Shown in pieces: positions 44,199 through 55,800 of a stretch of 64,000 nt of DNA. Source of the DNA: Thunnus maccoyii. Its lineage: Eukaryota; Chordata; Actinopteri; Scombriformes; Scombridae. A program made the position numbers and the translations under genes. How positions within the stretch are numbered: position 1 is the first letter of the stretch; every line of letters starts with the position of its first letter. The stretch covers positions 4,820,001 to 4,884,000 of the forward strand of contig NC_056545.1 of assembly GCF_910596095.1 (NCBI RefSeq), in the 5' to 3' direction. The notes beneath the pieces were generated by a model, which ran no database searches, had not been told where the DNA came from, and saw only the letters and a program-made list of their open reading frames with translations.

Positions 44199-44814
44199 AT
44201 CAACAGTTTCCCATTGAAGGTCCCCTCCAGATATGTTTTAGCTACTGGACACGAGATGCCTCTGACTCCACTGTAAAGTCCGTTCTCAGTGTTTGTGCAC
44301 TGGAAGGCTTCAAGTTTCCAAATCATACTTGTTTACGTTGTTTATTGGCCCTCGTTTGCCTCCAAACTAGTTGTGATGCTCATGGGTCCACCGTTTAAAC
44401 TCAAACTTTCCTCCTTCAGCAGATGAAGGTGAAAACAGCCTTCTGTAGGAACAATAAGGAAAACACATTGTTTACTGGAGGGGGACTCTAAGTAACAGAC
44501 CCTGTTGTGAAATACTGATTGGCACAAATATTATTCTATATATTTTATATAATATTAATCTCTAAATTATTACTTTTGCACAAAGTCTGAAGAGCTTGTG
44601 TTTAGGCCAAATACTCAGCTTTAGCAAAATAGACTATTTTATTTTTATTTTATTTTATGTGCTTATTCTGGGATTTTGTTGAATATATTTAAATATGACT
44701 ACTTTTTCACCAATAAGAAGGCTTTGAAACATTTTTGAGAAATAAACCTTAATAGTAACCTTTGTGTCTGGTCAGTTTTTTTGCAGGAATGGGGGGACAT
44801 GTGTTGGAGGTACT

Positions 44815-45060
44815 TTAATCCATAACCAAAGTGGAGGAGGTCACGCTGTTGATAATAATACAGTAATAAACATATAGTAGATTTAGTTGTAGTTGGGGTA
44901 GCAGAGGTTGTATTACTGTTAGCACAGAGAGCAGTACTGTAGTTGTAACAACAGCAGTACATGTCAAACTGTGGCAGCAGCAGTCTATCTGTGGTAGAAG
45001 GTAGCAGTGATGATAGTAGTACTGATAGTTGTAGTAGAGGGTAGTCATACAGTAACAGTA
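44815..45060. repeat. Degenerate TAG/CAG trinucleotide-rich tract
   Basis: A mixture of GTAGTAGTA, GTAGTTGTAG, CAGCAGCAG and ATAATAATA pieces. The many Tyr- and Cys-rich frames on the minus strand come from this low-complexity DNA. Confidence 0.6.
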
Positions 45061-45064
45061 ATTA

Positions 45065-45430
45065 AGGCTGCAACTAATGTTTTTCACTATTAATTATTCT
45101 GCAGATCATTTTCTCGATTGATTAAGTCATTGTTTAAGCTATAAAATGTCAAAAAATAGAGAAAAATGCCTGTTATAGTTTTATAAAGCCCAAGGTGATG
45201 CCTTAAAAATGCTTGTTTGGTTCGACCAAACAGTCCAAACCCCAAGGATGTTCAATTAGCTATTGCATAAGAAAAGCAGGAAATCTTCATATTTGAGAAA
45301 CTGAAACTGGGGAATGTTTGGCATTTTTGCTCAGAAAGTACTTAAATGGTTAATTGATCATAAAGAAATTTGCCAATTAACTGTCTGTGGATTGACAAAT
45401 TGTATAATTGGCTAATTATGAAATAATAGT
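45065..45430 (+). repeat. MITE-like family A, copy in the slc35f2-cul5 spacer
   Basis: It begins GGCTGCAACTAATG and runs through TAAAATGTCAAAAAATAG, AAGCCCAAGGTGATG, CGACCAAACAGTCCAAACC, AAGAAAAGCAGGAAATC and TTTGGCATTTTTGCTC, matching the order of 52402-52732. A partial inverted copy lies at about 45925-46180. Confidence 0.65.
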
Positions 45431-45924
45431 AGTAGTAGCAAGAATAACAGTCGTCTTGGAGGGGTCATATAATAGCTTTTGCTGAATGAATGAAAAACTA
45501 CTAAACAATTGGTTAATTACAGTTCAGGAACCTCTGTGTTGTTGACACTGAGCAAACCATCATGTGGTGGAGCCAGTTCACAGCACAAAGAAACCACACC
45601 GACCACCATGAGGTCTTTGAATTTACCAGCACTTCACCCAGTTCCTCACAACCTTGACTTTTTTAGCCGACCAGACATATCAGAGACACGCTGTATTTTG
45701 ACTAACGGATATATTTAGCCTACATAAAATTCAATGTCTTTAAATCTGACTATTTCAAAACTTTGAAACAAGTTGGTGTGTTTGCTCCAGAATTTTAGTT
45801 TAGGTGGAAACAGTGAACAGAAACACAAACAAATGAGGGCTATACAATTATGAATGTGTGTCAGTCCATAGTGAGACAATAACAAAGAAACACAACTGTA
45901 ATCAATTAGTTACCAACTATTAAA

Positions 45925-46180
45925 TTAACCACCAATTATTTAGATAATTGATTGATTGTTTTAAGTCAGTTATTAAGAAAAAAATGTCCAACTTCTCTGG
46001 TTCCAGCATCTCAGATGTGAAAATTGTCTGGTTTCTTTTGTCTTCTATGACAGTAAACCGAATATCTTCGGGTTGTGGACATAACAAAACATTTTTGAGA
46101 CGTCATCTTGGGCTCTGGGAAACAGTGATCGACATTTTTCACAATTTTCTGACATTTTATGGATTGTATACTGTATTAAA
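45925..46180 (-). repeat. MITE-like family A, partial inverted copy
   Basis: The minus strand shows CAAAAATGTCGATCACTG, CAAGATGACGTC, TTCGGTTTACTGTCATAGAAG and GAAACCAGAC segments in the order of the family. The 640 bases to cul5 (46181-46820) are AT-rich with nothing recognised. Confidence 0.5.
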
Positions 46181-46819
46181 AAGGTTATGATAAATTAAAA
46201 CATACAGTTTAATCCAGAGGCTGAAGGCTATAATTAAGGTAATTGAGAAAAGGGACATAAAGAAAACAAAAACAAATGTGAACATGAATTATTATAATTA
46301 TTTTAACTGTTAAATGTTTCTAGTATGAATTTATGACAACTCATTGTTCACAAATACAGCAAACAGAAACAGAGACAGACATGAGGGAATTTAGGAATAA
46401 AAATAAGAATACAGAATATATATTCACAAAATTATGGGTATGTTTAAGACTATAGTGAGACAACAAACAACAAATAAACATAACTGTAAATATATACTCA
46501 CTTTATATGCACTTTGCACTCAAATACAACAGCTTGGCCATAAATTCTACTTCTAGGAAGCTTATATATTTTCAGTTTTTGTAGACACTGTCAGAAAGGT
46601 GATAATTATACTCTATGTGTATTATTGAGGTTGCCCTGGAGTTCATTATATTGAAAAGTGTGTATTGAAAACTTAACTGAAAAAAGGGACATAAAGAAAG
46701 GAAAAATAGACGTGAAGGTGAATATCCTAACTGTTAGATGTTTCTATTATTAATTTATGACGATTCATTGATCTCTATTAAGTGAAATAATGCACAGTTA
46801 GAGAGTCAGCGATGTGTTA

Positions 46820-46879
46820 AGGTTAAACCTCCGACGCGTAGTTCACGCGAGATTTTACGAGAGGATAAGTTGAGGGAAC
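46820..46879 (+). promoter_or_regulatory. cul5: cul5 5' leader and promoter-proximal region
   Basis: A local rise in CpG (CCGACGCG, CACGCGAGA, ACGAGAGG) directly before the cul5 ATG, without a TATA box, fits a housekeeping promoter. The CGCGAGA piece is half of the TCTCGCGAGA element. Transcription start not determined. Confidence 0.35.
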
Positions 46880-49800
46880 ATGGCGTCGTCTAATTTGCTA
46901 AAGGTAAGACCCACTCCAATTCAATTATTTGCGTTTAATGCTCGCCGGGCTGCTTGTCACTTGTGTGGTGTAATGTCGGTGTTTAACTCTTACCCGAGCG
47001 AACAGTACACTGCACCTGTACGCGACGGGGCTGCTGTCAGTGTTGACTTTAGCTGGGGAGCAGTTTAAGTTACATCTGTGCTAACATTAGCTACTTGTCA
47101 GTGATTTTAGGTTAGCTGGCTAAAGAGAAAAAAAGCGACAACAAATGTGAAGGAAAGAGACAGACACGGAGAGACAGAGAGGCTTAAATTTATTTATTTT
47201 CTGCCTGTACGCGAGCTGCAGATTTGCTATCATCTGTCAGTCAGTGGAACAAGAATCTGCAGCTGACCAGCCCCTTTAAAATACAAGCTAAAGGCTGCAA
47301 AAAGCGACTGTCGTATTAGTTTCTGGGCACTGACTGGGTGAACGTTAATCCTGCTCCCTAACTAAGCTTAACTTGACAGGTATATGAGTCTAACATGATT
47401 TATATTGTCAAGCAGAGGAAGAGACACATACCGCTCATGGAAAAATAGCATTACAGTCAAATGTTTACATCAGGTAGAAGGACCACACTAGTGTTTTGCA
47501 TGTTTCAGACCAATCATTTGTACCTTCAACTGTGGTGAATAGCAACACAAGTACATTGATTAAAGATAAGATAAGAGTATATTGATCCTCAGAGGGGACT
47601 TTTGCATGTTACATCAGTGCAGGAAACAGGGTAGCAGATAATAACTAGGAGTAATACATTCAAACAAAATGAAAAGTCAAATGGAGTTCAATCTATATAC
47701 ATTATAAACATTATGCACATTACAATACTTAGGCTACACGACCTGAGTTGTGGGTTGTAAAAATAGAAAAGTTGTGTTTAGTAGTTGGCGATGAATTTAA
47801 TAGTTGGAAACTAATAGACTCCTCGCTGCAGGGATACTGTTATCTAGTCCCACTGCATGTTCTCTTCTCTCTTGCCCTGAACCAACATGATGTCAGTGGC
47901 ACATTTTTCAAAATCTTGTTACTGTCATGTTGCTCAGATTATCTGCAAATGTTCACATCAGGAAGAAGGACCATAACTAGTGTTTTTCATCATTCAGCCC
48001 AATCATGTATACAGTACATCACACCACAGCCTGTGGATCCCAAACCCCTTAACACTGCAAACATCTGGTGCCTCAAATGAGAACTCTGCAGACTTTGCAC
48101 ATAAAGCTCAGTTTAGTAGTAATGGAGGAGTACCACTCAGTGTGTGAAAACAGTTGTACTATAATGGACTCTGGAGGGAGCTTTATTGAGTCAGAAAATA
48201 ACCCCTGACAGTGTTGTTAGAGATGTATAGCTACTGTAAGGCTAGGAGACTGCAAATGTATTTTTTTTATTTTTTGTAATATATATATATGTAAGAGTCA
48301 AACAACCACCTAAAAAACCCAAACATAACACTATTATACTAACTGAGACATAAAAAACAACAACTAACTCAGACAAAACATTGTATACCTACATACAATA
48401 AGGAGACTTCATCAGCGGAGCAACAATGACTGACTGTTATCTAAGTAGGTCCTTATAAACTTCCAGCGTCCATCAATTTCATTATCCAAGTCTTGGATGA
48501 CTGATGCAGCCCTCTCCATTGCCAACAAGTCCAAGAGGGAGACTACAAATTTATAGTAGAACGGCTGCTGTTCAGAATGCAGGGATTGAGTTTACAACAC
48601 TTGTGCCCCTTGTGTCCCAATACATACTACGTTCTAATTGTATACACTTACAGTATATATTGATCTTTATAGCACTGTTTTGTAGTTACTGTACTAAAAA
48701 TCAACATACTTTATCTGTTTTTTTCTAAAAGGGGAGAAAAAACTATTGTGCTATCAGACATTAATCCAACTGTAACTTTAGACCAATTAAACTTGTATGT
48801 AATCTTGTTTGTTTTCTTGTGTTTCTGTAGCTGTTTTACCACCATTCATAAATTTATTTTGTTACAAGTTTTATTTTTGTTACAGCTGTGAGCTGCCACT
48901 CAATTTCCTTCCTGCACATTGCATTGTGAGAGAAAAGTGTACATCAACAGCACACTCAAAGGGGTTTTTATATGCATACTGACTGTTTTGTCTTGTGTAA
49001 ACTTAATTGTATCTCCTTTTACAGTTTGGACATATTACATGTTTAGAATTAGTGTGTAGTGTGGAACAGGGACACAGATTTTGGCATTTACCAGGCACAG
49101 GGAGTCTTAACAAACACATGCTATTGGTTGGTTGACATCATGGGAAATGTAGGGTTGGATGTTTTTGGTGCATGGATTCACACTAGGGACTAAACGCCAG
49201 GATGTCTCGGCCTCTGCTGCATCAGTTTTGACCAACTGTCTCTTCTGACTCCCACATTTTTTAGAGGTGCAATACTAAATCACGCGAGTACCCTTTTTAC
49301 AATAATTTATCTTGATTACATGTCAACTTTAGTTCCCTCAGTTTAGGGATGGAACAATCTTCTTGATAAATCTTGAGAATATAGTTAAAAAAAATCCCGA
49401 TCACAATCTCTCAGAGCTCGAGGTGACAACTTAAGTGTGCTTGCTTTATCCAACCAACAGTCTAAAGCTCAAAGATATTCCATTACTATCACATAAGATA
49501 AAGAAAAGCAGCAAATCCCACCACATGAGAAGCTGGACTTAGGTAATGTGGCATTTTTTTGTGTAAAAAAATTATTTAAATGATTAATCATTTCTTTATT
49601 TTACAGAAATAATTGCTGCTTTGTGGTTTATACAGGCAGGAGACAGAAAGAATAAACCAACATCAAGTGTCTTAGTAAGATGTTGTTCCACCATAAGCCT
49701 CCAAAACAGTCTCAAGTCTTCATGGTATAGATTCTCAACATCTCCGAACTTTAGTGGAGGGATAAACACCATTAATCGGTGCTCAGTTTGGTTGAGATCT

Positions 49801-52800
49801 GGTGACTGTGATGGCCTTTGTGTTCTCTATGGAAGCATCTGCGTTCTTTAAGTCTCTGCATGCATTTATTCAGTTTTTTCATTCAGTTTTTCACCCCTCT
49901 GTCAAATGGGTGTCAAATCTATTAGAAAGAGAGGATGAAATAGTCATGAGTAATGTTCTGCCACCACAAATGTTTTGTACCGCACAAAGGTCGCTTGGGA
50001 AAACGAGAAACTTCTACTTAAAGCTAATAAAAAAAAAAGTAATTTCAAAGGTTTCTAACCCAGGAAAATTATCTATTTTTTATGTTGTGTTCAAAATCTT
50101 TAGTTGTTCTCCTGTGTTGCTAATGTTTAATATGTTTGATGAATAAGATTTACCCATGCTATACAGCTCATGAACCGGTAACATCATGTAATTCACTTCC
50201 CACCTGTCTGTTTCCAGAACAAAGGCTCCCTTCAGTTTGAGGATAAATGGGACCTGATGCGTCCTATAGTGCTGAAGCTGCTACGGCAGGAGTCCGTCAC
50301 CAAACAACAGTGGTTCGACCTATTTTCGTAAGTTTATTGTAATGCTTCTGCTACCCTGCTGTTGGAGGCAAATGGGGATAGGTGACATCGTTTCTCTTCT
50401 TTGCTTCCACAGAGACGTCCACGCAGTATGCCTGTGGGATGACAAAGGTCCAGCTAAGATCCACCAGGCCCTTAAAGAGGACATCCTAGATTTTATCAAA
50501 CAAGCACAAGCAGTAAGACCACAATGGGTTTCCGTCTCAGCACCGGTGAAATGATGCTGTTTTATGTCTAAACTACTCTCTTGTTGTTCCCATATTCCTC
50601 CATTAGTCCACTTTATTGACATCCTACATTATTTAATAAGCATTTAAAAGGCAAAATGAGCTTTCAGACCAAAGACAGCCCTGTTTTAAAACAATGCAAA
50701 AGCCTGCGTTGGTGGCGCCATGTTGCTTAAGGTACCAGGGAGACAATGAAATATGATCTAGGAAGTTGGAGCTACAGATTAATGCATTTACAGGCTTATC
50801 AGACACTAAAACACCGCACAGAGGATTTGACAACTCTGAAAGTTACCCCAGTGGCAACTATTTTATCTTTCATCTTGACAATCGTCAGGTAAACAGTCCA
50901 CGTCAACCGAACATGCATTTGCGTGAATGTGATTGGCCAATGCAGCGTCTTGCTGGATGACGTTGCATTGCATCGCAGCAAAAGTTGAACCAAGTACAAC
51001 TTTTTTGCCCAACAACCCTGTGTTGTTTTGTCGGAGCACCATGGATTCGCACCACCGCTCTGTCAATGCATTGCCCCCATTCAATGAATGAGAGGGCTGC
51101 GTTTTTTCAAACAGAGCTGATGGTGGTCTGAAGGCAGCCTTAAACTGTTCAGTGAAAACTCAGAATAATATGAAACAGGCAGCAGGAATGTGTCTGGTGT
51201 TGGGCGTGTGCACTTAAGTCCTTGCACGCTCCCATGATACAAAGAAAGTGTAAAAACGTTGCTCCATAGTGCTCCCATTGGTCAAAACTTGACATGATAT
51301 CTTTAACTGCACTATAAGTATTTTGATGAGTTCCCACATTGAGTTACTTTGGCAATTATGTACAGGAATAAAAAAGGCTGTTTTTATCAGTAACTACTAG
51401 TGTTTTAAGGCAGATTGTACCTTTTAACACCCTGTTTTTACAAAAAACAAAAAGGTAACAGATCCTGGTGCTGCCTACCACTATGACTTTCATATATTCA
51501 CTATCACAAATTATTTTCCTTGATTAATACTATGAAATATTACAGTAGAGTTGAGTCAACACCTCAACAAATATTGAACAAAGGTAATATTTGTCCCAGG
51601 TCTCTTGTATCAGATTGCTTTAGATCGTGCAGGTTTTAATAGTCTTTGTTAATCAACACTTCTCTATGTTTATCGCTCTTTTTAAGCGGGTGTTGAGTCA
51701 CCAGGATGACACAGCGTTGCTGAAGGCATACATTGTCGAGTGGAGGAAGTTCTTCACACAGTGTGACATCTTGCCGAAACCTTTCTGCCAGCTGGAAATC
51801 ACTCTGATGGGCAAGCAGGGCAGCAACAAAAAGTCCAATGTGGAGGACAGCATTGTCCGCAAGGTGAGGAGGAGCTACAGTTGGGTTTGTTTGTTTTTTT
51901 TGTCGTGCATGTATAGTGTCATCATGTTATGAGTAATACTGCTTTTTTATTGTGTGTCTCTGCAGCTGATGCTGGACACATGGAACGAGTCCATCTTCTC
52001 CAACATTAAGAACAGGTTACAAGATAGTGCCATGAAGCTGGTCCACGCTGAGAGGTTGGGAGAAGCCTTTGATTCCCAGCTGGTCATCGGAGTGCGAGAG
52101 TCCTACGGTGAGAAACACAGATCACATTGTCGTTCTAATATTTGCACCCAGAGAGGTTTACAGGACCATGACTGCATTCTGTGATCACATAGAGTACATA
52201 TTTTTTGTCTGAACAAAAATATGTGTCCTTTTTGTCTAAGGATGAGTAATTATATCACAGACCAAGTTTTTGTGGGTCTGTGTGTGGTCTTTTAAATACT
52301 TTGTTGAACTATCTGTCCACATGTACATATTTCAACCAAGGTGGGTAGCTCAGTTCAAATACATGCTTTTTCTTTATTGAGATGGTTGTTGACCTGTCTG
52401 TTAGGGCTGCAACTTATGGTTATTTTCATTATCAATTTATCTGTCAATTGTATTCTGGATTAATCATTTGGTCTATGAAATGTCAGAAAATGGTGAAAAA
52501 TATCAATCACAGTTTCAGCCCAAGGTGACGTCCTCAAATATCCTCTGTTGTCCCGACCAACAGTCCACAACTCAAAGATATTCAGTTCACTGTCATAGAA
52601 GACGAACTAAACCAGAAAATATTCACTTTGAGAAGCTGGAATCAGAGAATTTGGACATTTTCTCTTAAAAAAAACATTCAGAATGATTAATCGATTATCA
52701 CAATATTCAATCAACTAATCGACTCAGCTCTACTCTCTAGCTGTATCTCCTTCATGATTGCTGATGTATATTTTTCTCTGAGCAGTGAACCTGTGCTCCA

Positions 52801-55800
52801 ACCCTGACGACAAGCTGCAGATCTACAGAGACAACTTTGAGAAGGCGTATATGGATTCAACTGAGAGGTTCTACAGAACGCAGGCGCCCGCCTATCTCCA
52901 GCAAAACGGGGTCCAGAACTACATGAAATATGTGAGTATCAATCGTGTTTCTATTCAGAAAAACTGGATGCTAAGATGCCTCGTTCAGTCCTAAAGCTGC
53001 TCACTGAGTGCATTCACCAAAAAAAGTCTCACGCTTCCATGTTTTTGAACATTGGCCGACCCAGTTGAGAGGATGCACTCAGACTTCCTCTGATTTCATG
53101 TTGGATACCTGCACACATTACTGGGATCAGATAAGTTATTGATACGGCTTCTCTAGACTTTTCAACTTTTATTGGATTAAATGGATCAAATTTTGATCAC
53201 ACAGCGAGTTCAGTGGTGTTCAAAGAAGTTTATTCACTGTTTTACAGATGCTTTTTTCTTTATAGTGAATGTGTTCGGAGGAAAAGTGTTATTGAGCCAG
53301 TTGATGTCATGTGATCCTGCAATGCAGCATGTGGCTACTTCACCAAAATTGCCTCACTGCCCTGAGCAGTTTCTGGGGTCTCAGTATAAGTTAAAGCTAT
53401 GATGAAGCTAATTTGTCTCACTAGTCATGACCTTTTAAATGGTATAAATTTAGTACATTTATGGAAAATCTTACTCAATGCATGTTCTTTGTTGATTAAT
53501 GTTCTTTTCTCGCTGGTCTCTATCCAAAAAGCAAGCAAGCAAGCAAAGTTTATTTATATAGCACCTTTCACAAACACCAGTTACAAAGTGCTTCACAGTC
53601 AAAGAAATAAAAAAAATGGGGGAAACAATGCCATAAAGTTGAGATATAAATAACATTTTATAATAAATATCAGACGGTAATATCGTCAGATATATTATTA
53701 TCAGTTGATAATATAAAGGGATTGGTGTGGCAGTAATTTCTGCTTCCTGTTCAAACCATTTTGTAATCACTCTTCTCTCGACCACTCCCAGCTTGCTCTC
53801 TGCTCCCACTGAAAGAAAACCACTTTCAGTTCACTTTGTCACAAATATAGTAAATACTGCCTTACCCTTGCATTTTACAACACAAAGCAGAAACTTGAGA
53901 CTTAAAGCCCCTGTTCCCTGTTAGGATGATCTTGGCAATAAGCCAGTTGGATGAATCACATGAGAGAAAACAGTCAGCAGGATCGTCCTTTTCACACCTC
54001 CTCTCTTACTCTCACTGAAACAAAAGCAGAAGCATTGTGTCTGTTCAAGCACAGCGTGAGCCAGAAATGTGCAGTTTCTCTTGAGAAACACAGTTGCCAC
54101 AGTTTGTTTCAAGGTTTAACACTGTGTGTAGATAGGTCTCTGGACCATTAAGGGGGGCTGGGCTCATTTTTCATCTTGGAAAATTTTGCACAGTACAACC
54201 ACTGAAGGAACCACATGGAACATTTTTTATATGAATTTGGAAAAGGTCCTGTTTTGTGGAGGGACAGGATCCCTTTCATTCAGAATTTGTTTATGGATTC
54301 AGAAACAGCAGGTGCTGGAATACCATTGCCTTTGTTTTTAACATTGTTTTAGATTATTTTTCTTAAAAACATCTGAACAATAGACCATGTAAGTCAGGTT
54401 ACTAATGTAGCGAACGACAAACAAAACAAAACAAATAAAGTACATAGGACAAATGTTGGAATTCATATCATATTTTGTTGTTGATTACTAATCTGCTAAT
54501 GGTTTTATTTACAGTTAATATAATTTTTAAGTTTGTCAGAATTACTGTAGGTACTAGCCTCTCCTCTGGTTGTTTCATGTACCGGCTGTGATCATTTACA
54601 TTTTTTAAAGATAAGATAATAGTGTTAAACGGAACATGATGCTGTGATATTGTCACCAAGCACACAGACTTTTAAAAGGGAGCCGCTTGAATAGAGGTGA
54701 CATTGCTATTTTTGTAAATATTTTAATTAAAGTGTTCACACTCTAACTCTCTAACTCACTAACTGCACTGCTTTCATAAAGCCGTAATGATTATTCAAAG
54801 CTCTGTCAGATTGAATGTTTTGAATAATCAGCTTGAGCGCGGCTCAGCGTTTGACGGAGCTTTGAATAATCGGTATGGCTTTATGAAAGCAATGCCGTTA
54901 AAGTTATGTGAATAAACATTTACAAAAGAGCCTGAACATTAGTATTTAAACATTCAGAAAATAGCATTGCCTCCTCTATTCAGCGGAGTCTTGTGATTGG
55001 TTCACTCGCTCCACGTGAAAGCATCTTTCATCAGACAGATGTAACCCTTTACGTGCCCTTCCCTGCAAAGTTACTGCTGTCATTCACAACACAGCTGTAC
55101 CAGCGTTTCCCCTGAAATGTTACTAGGTCTTGTGGGTACAGATTTCCCTGAATATCAATCCCTGCTCCCATTCACACACGACCCCATGCAGGAAATGTTC
55201 CTGAACATTTCAGGGATAGGACTGCAAGTGTGAAAGGGGCTTTAGATTTGAATGCTTCACAACAGAAATGTACGCATATACTGTATAAGGCTTTTTAATA
55301 TTTATTATCAGGTGTCTCTGAGAGATGATGCTGAGTATGTTATGTGAAATAAATGTAATAAACGTTGATGTGTATTTTCACCAGGCTGACTCAAAGCTGA
55401 GGGAAGAGGAGAAACGTGCACTGCGATACCTGGAGACGAGACGTGACTGTAACTCTGTACAAGCAGTGAGTATTACACCCACGAGGCTCATTATGTTAAC
55501 GAGTCCACAATTGAGTCAGTAAAAAAAAAAAACAGTGCAGTCCACTGTGCAAAAGAGTGAAGAGAAGCTTCATTGTTTTGGTTTGCTGTTGTGTAATATA
55601 ACAATTTCTCTTTTCCCCACATTTTTATATTCATTTGTTTAATATAGATTTTATTTTTTACAGTTTTAATCAAAGTTTTTACATTTATTTTTAGAAGGAC
55701 TCCACGTACAATGAACACATTGATATTTTTTCTATTTCACACCATTTTAGTTCCACCCATATTTCTACACAAGAAGTGTTTTTAAAATTACAAATATTTA

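Noticed and set aside
43979-44398. 139-codon plus-strand frame in the slc35f2-cul5 spacer
   Set aside because: It has no domain, it overlaps repeat-like DNA, and it does not resemble rab39a, which I looked for here.
47748-48080. 110-codon frame in cul5 intron 1
   Set aside because: It overlaps one of the intronic direct repeats, has no domain and no supporting splice context.
49802-50146. 114-codon frame in cul5 intron 1
   Set aside because: It runs from a Tc1 remnant into AT-rich intron; chance frame.
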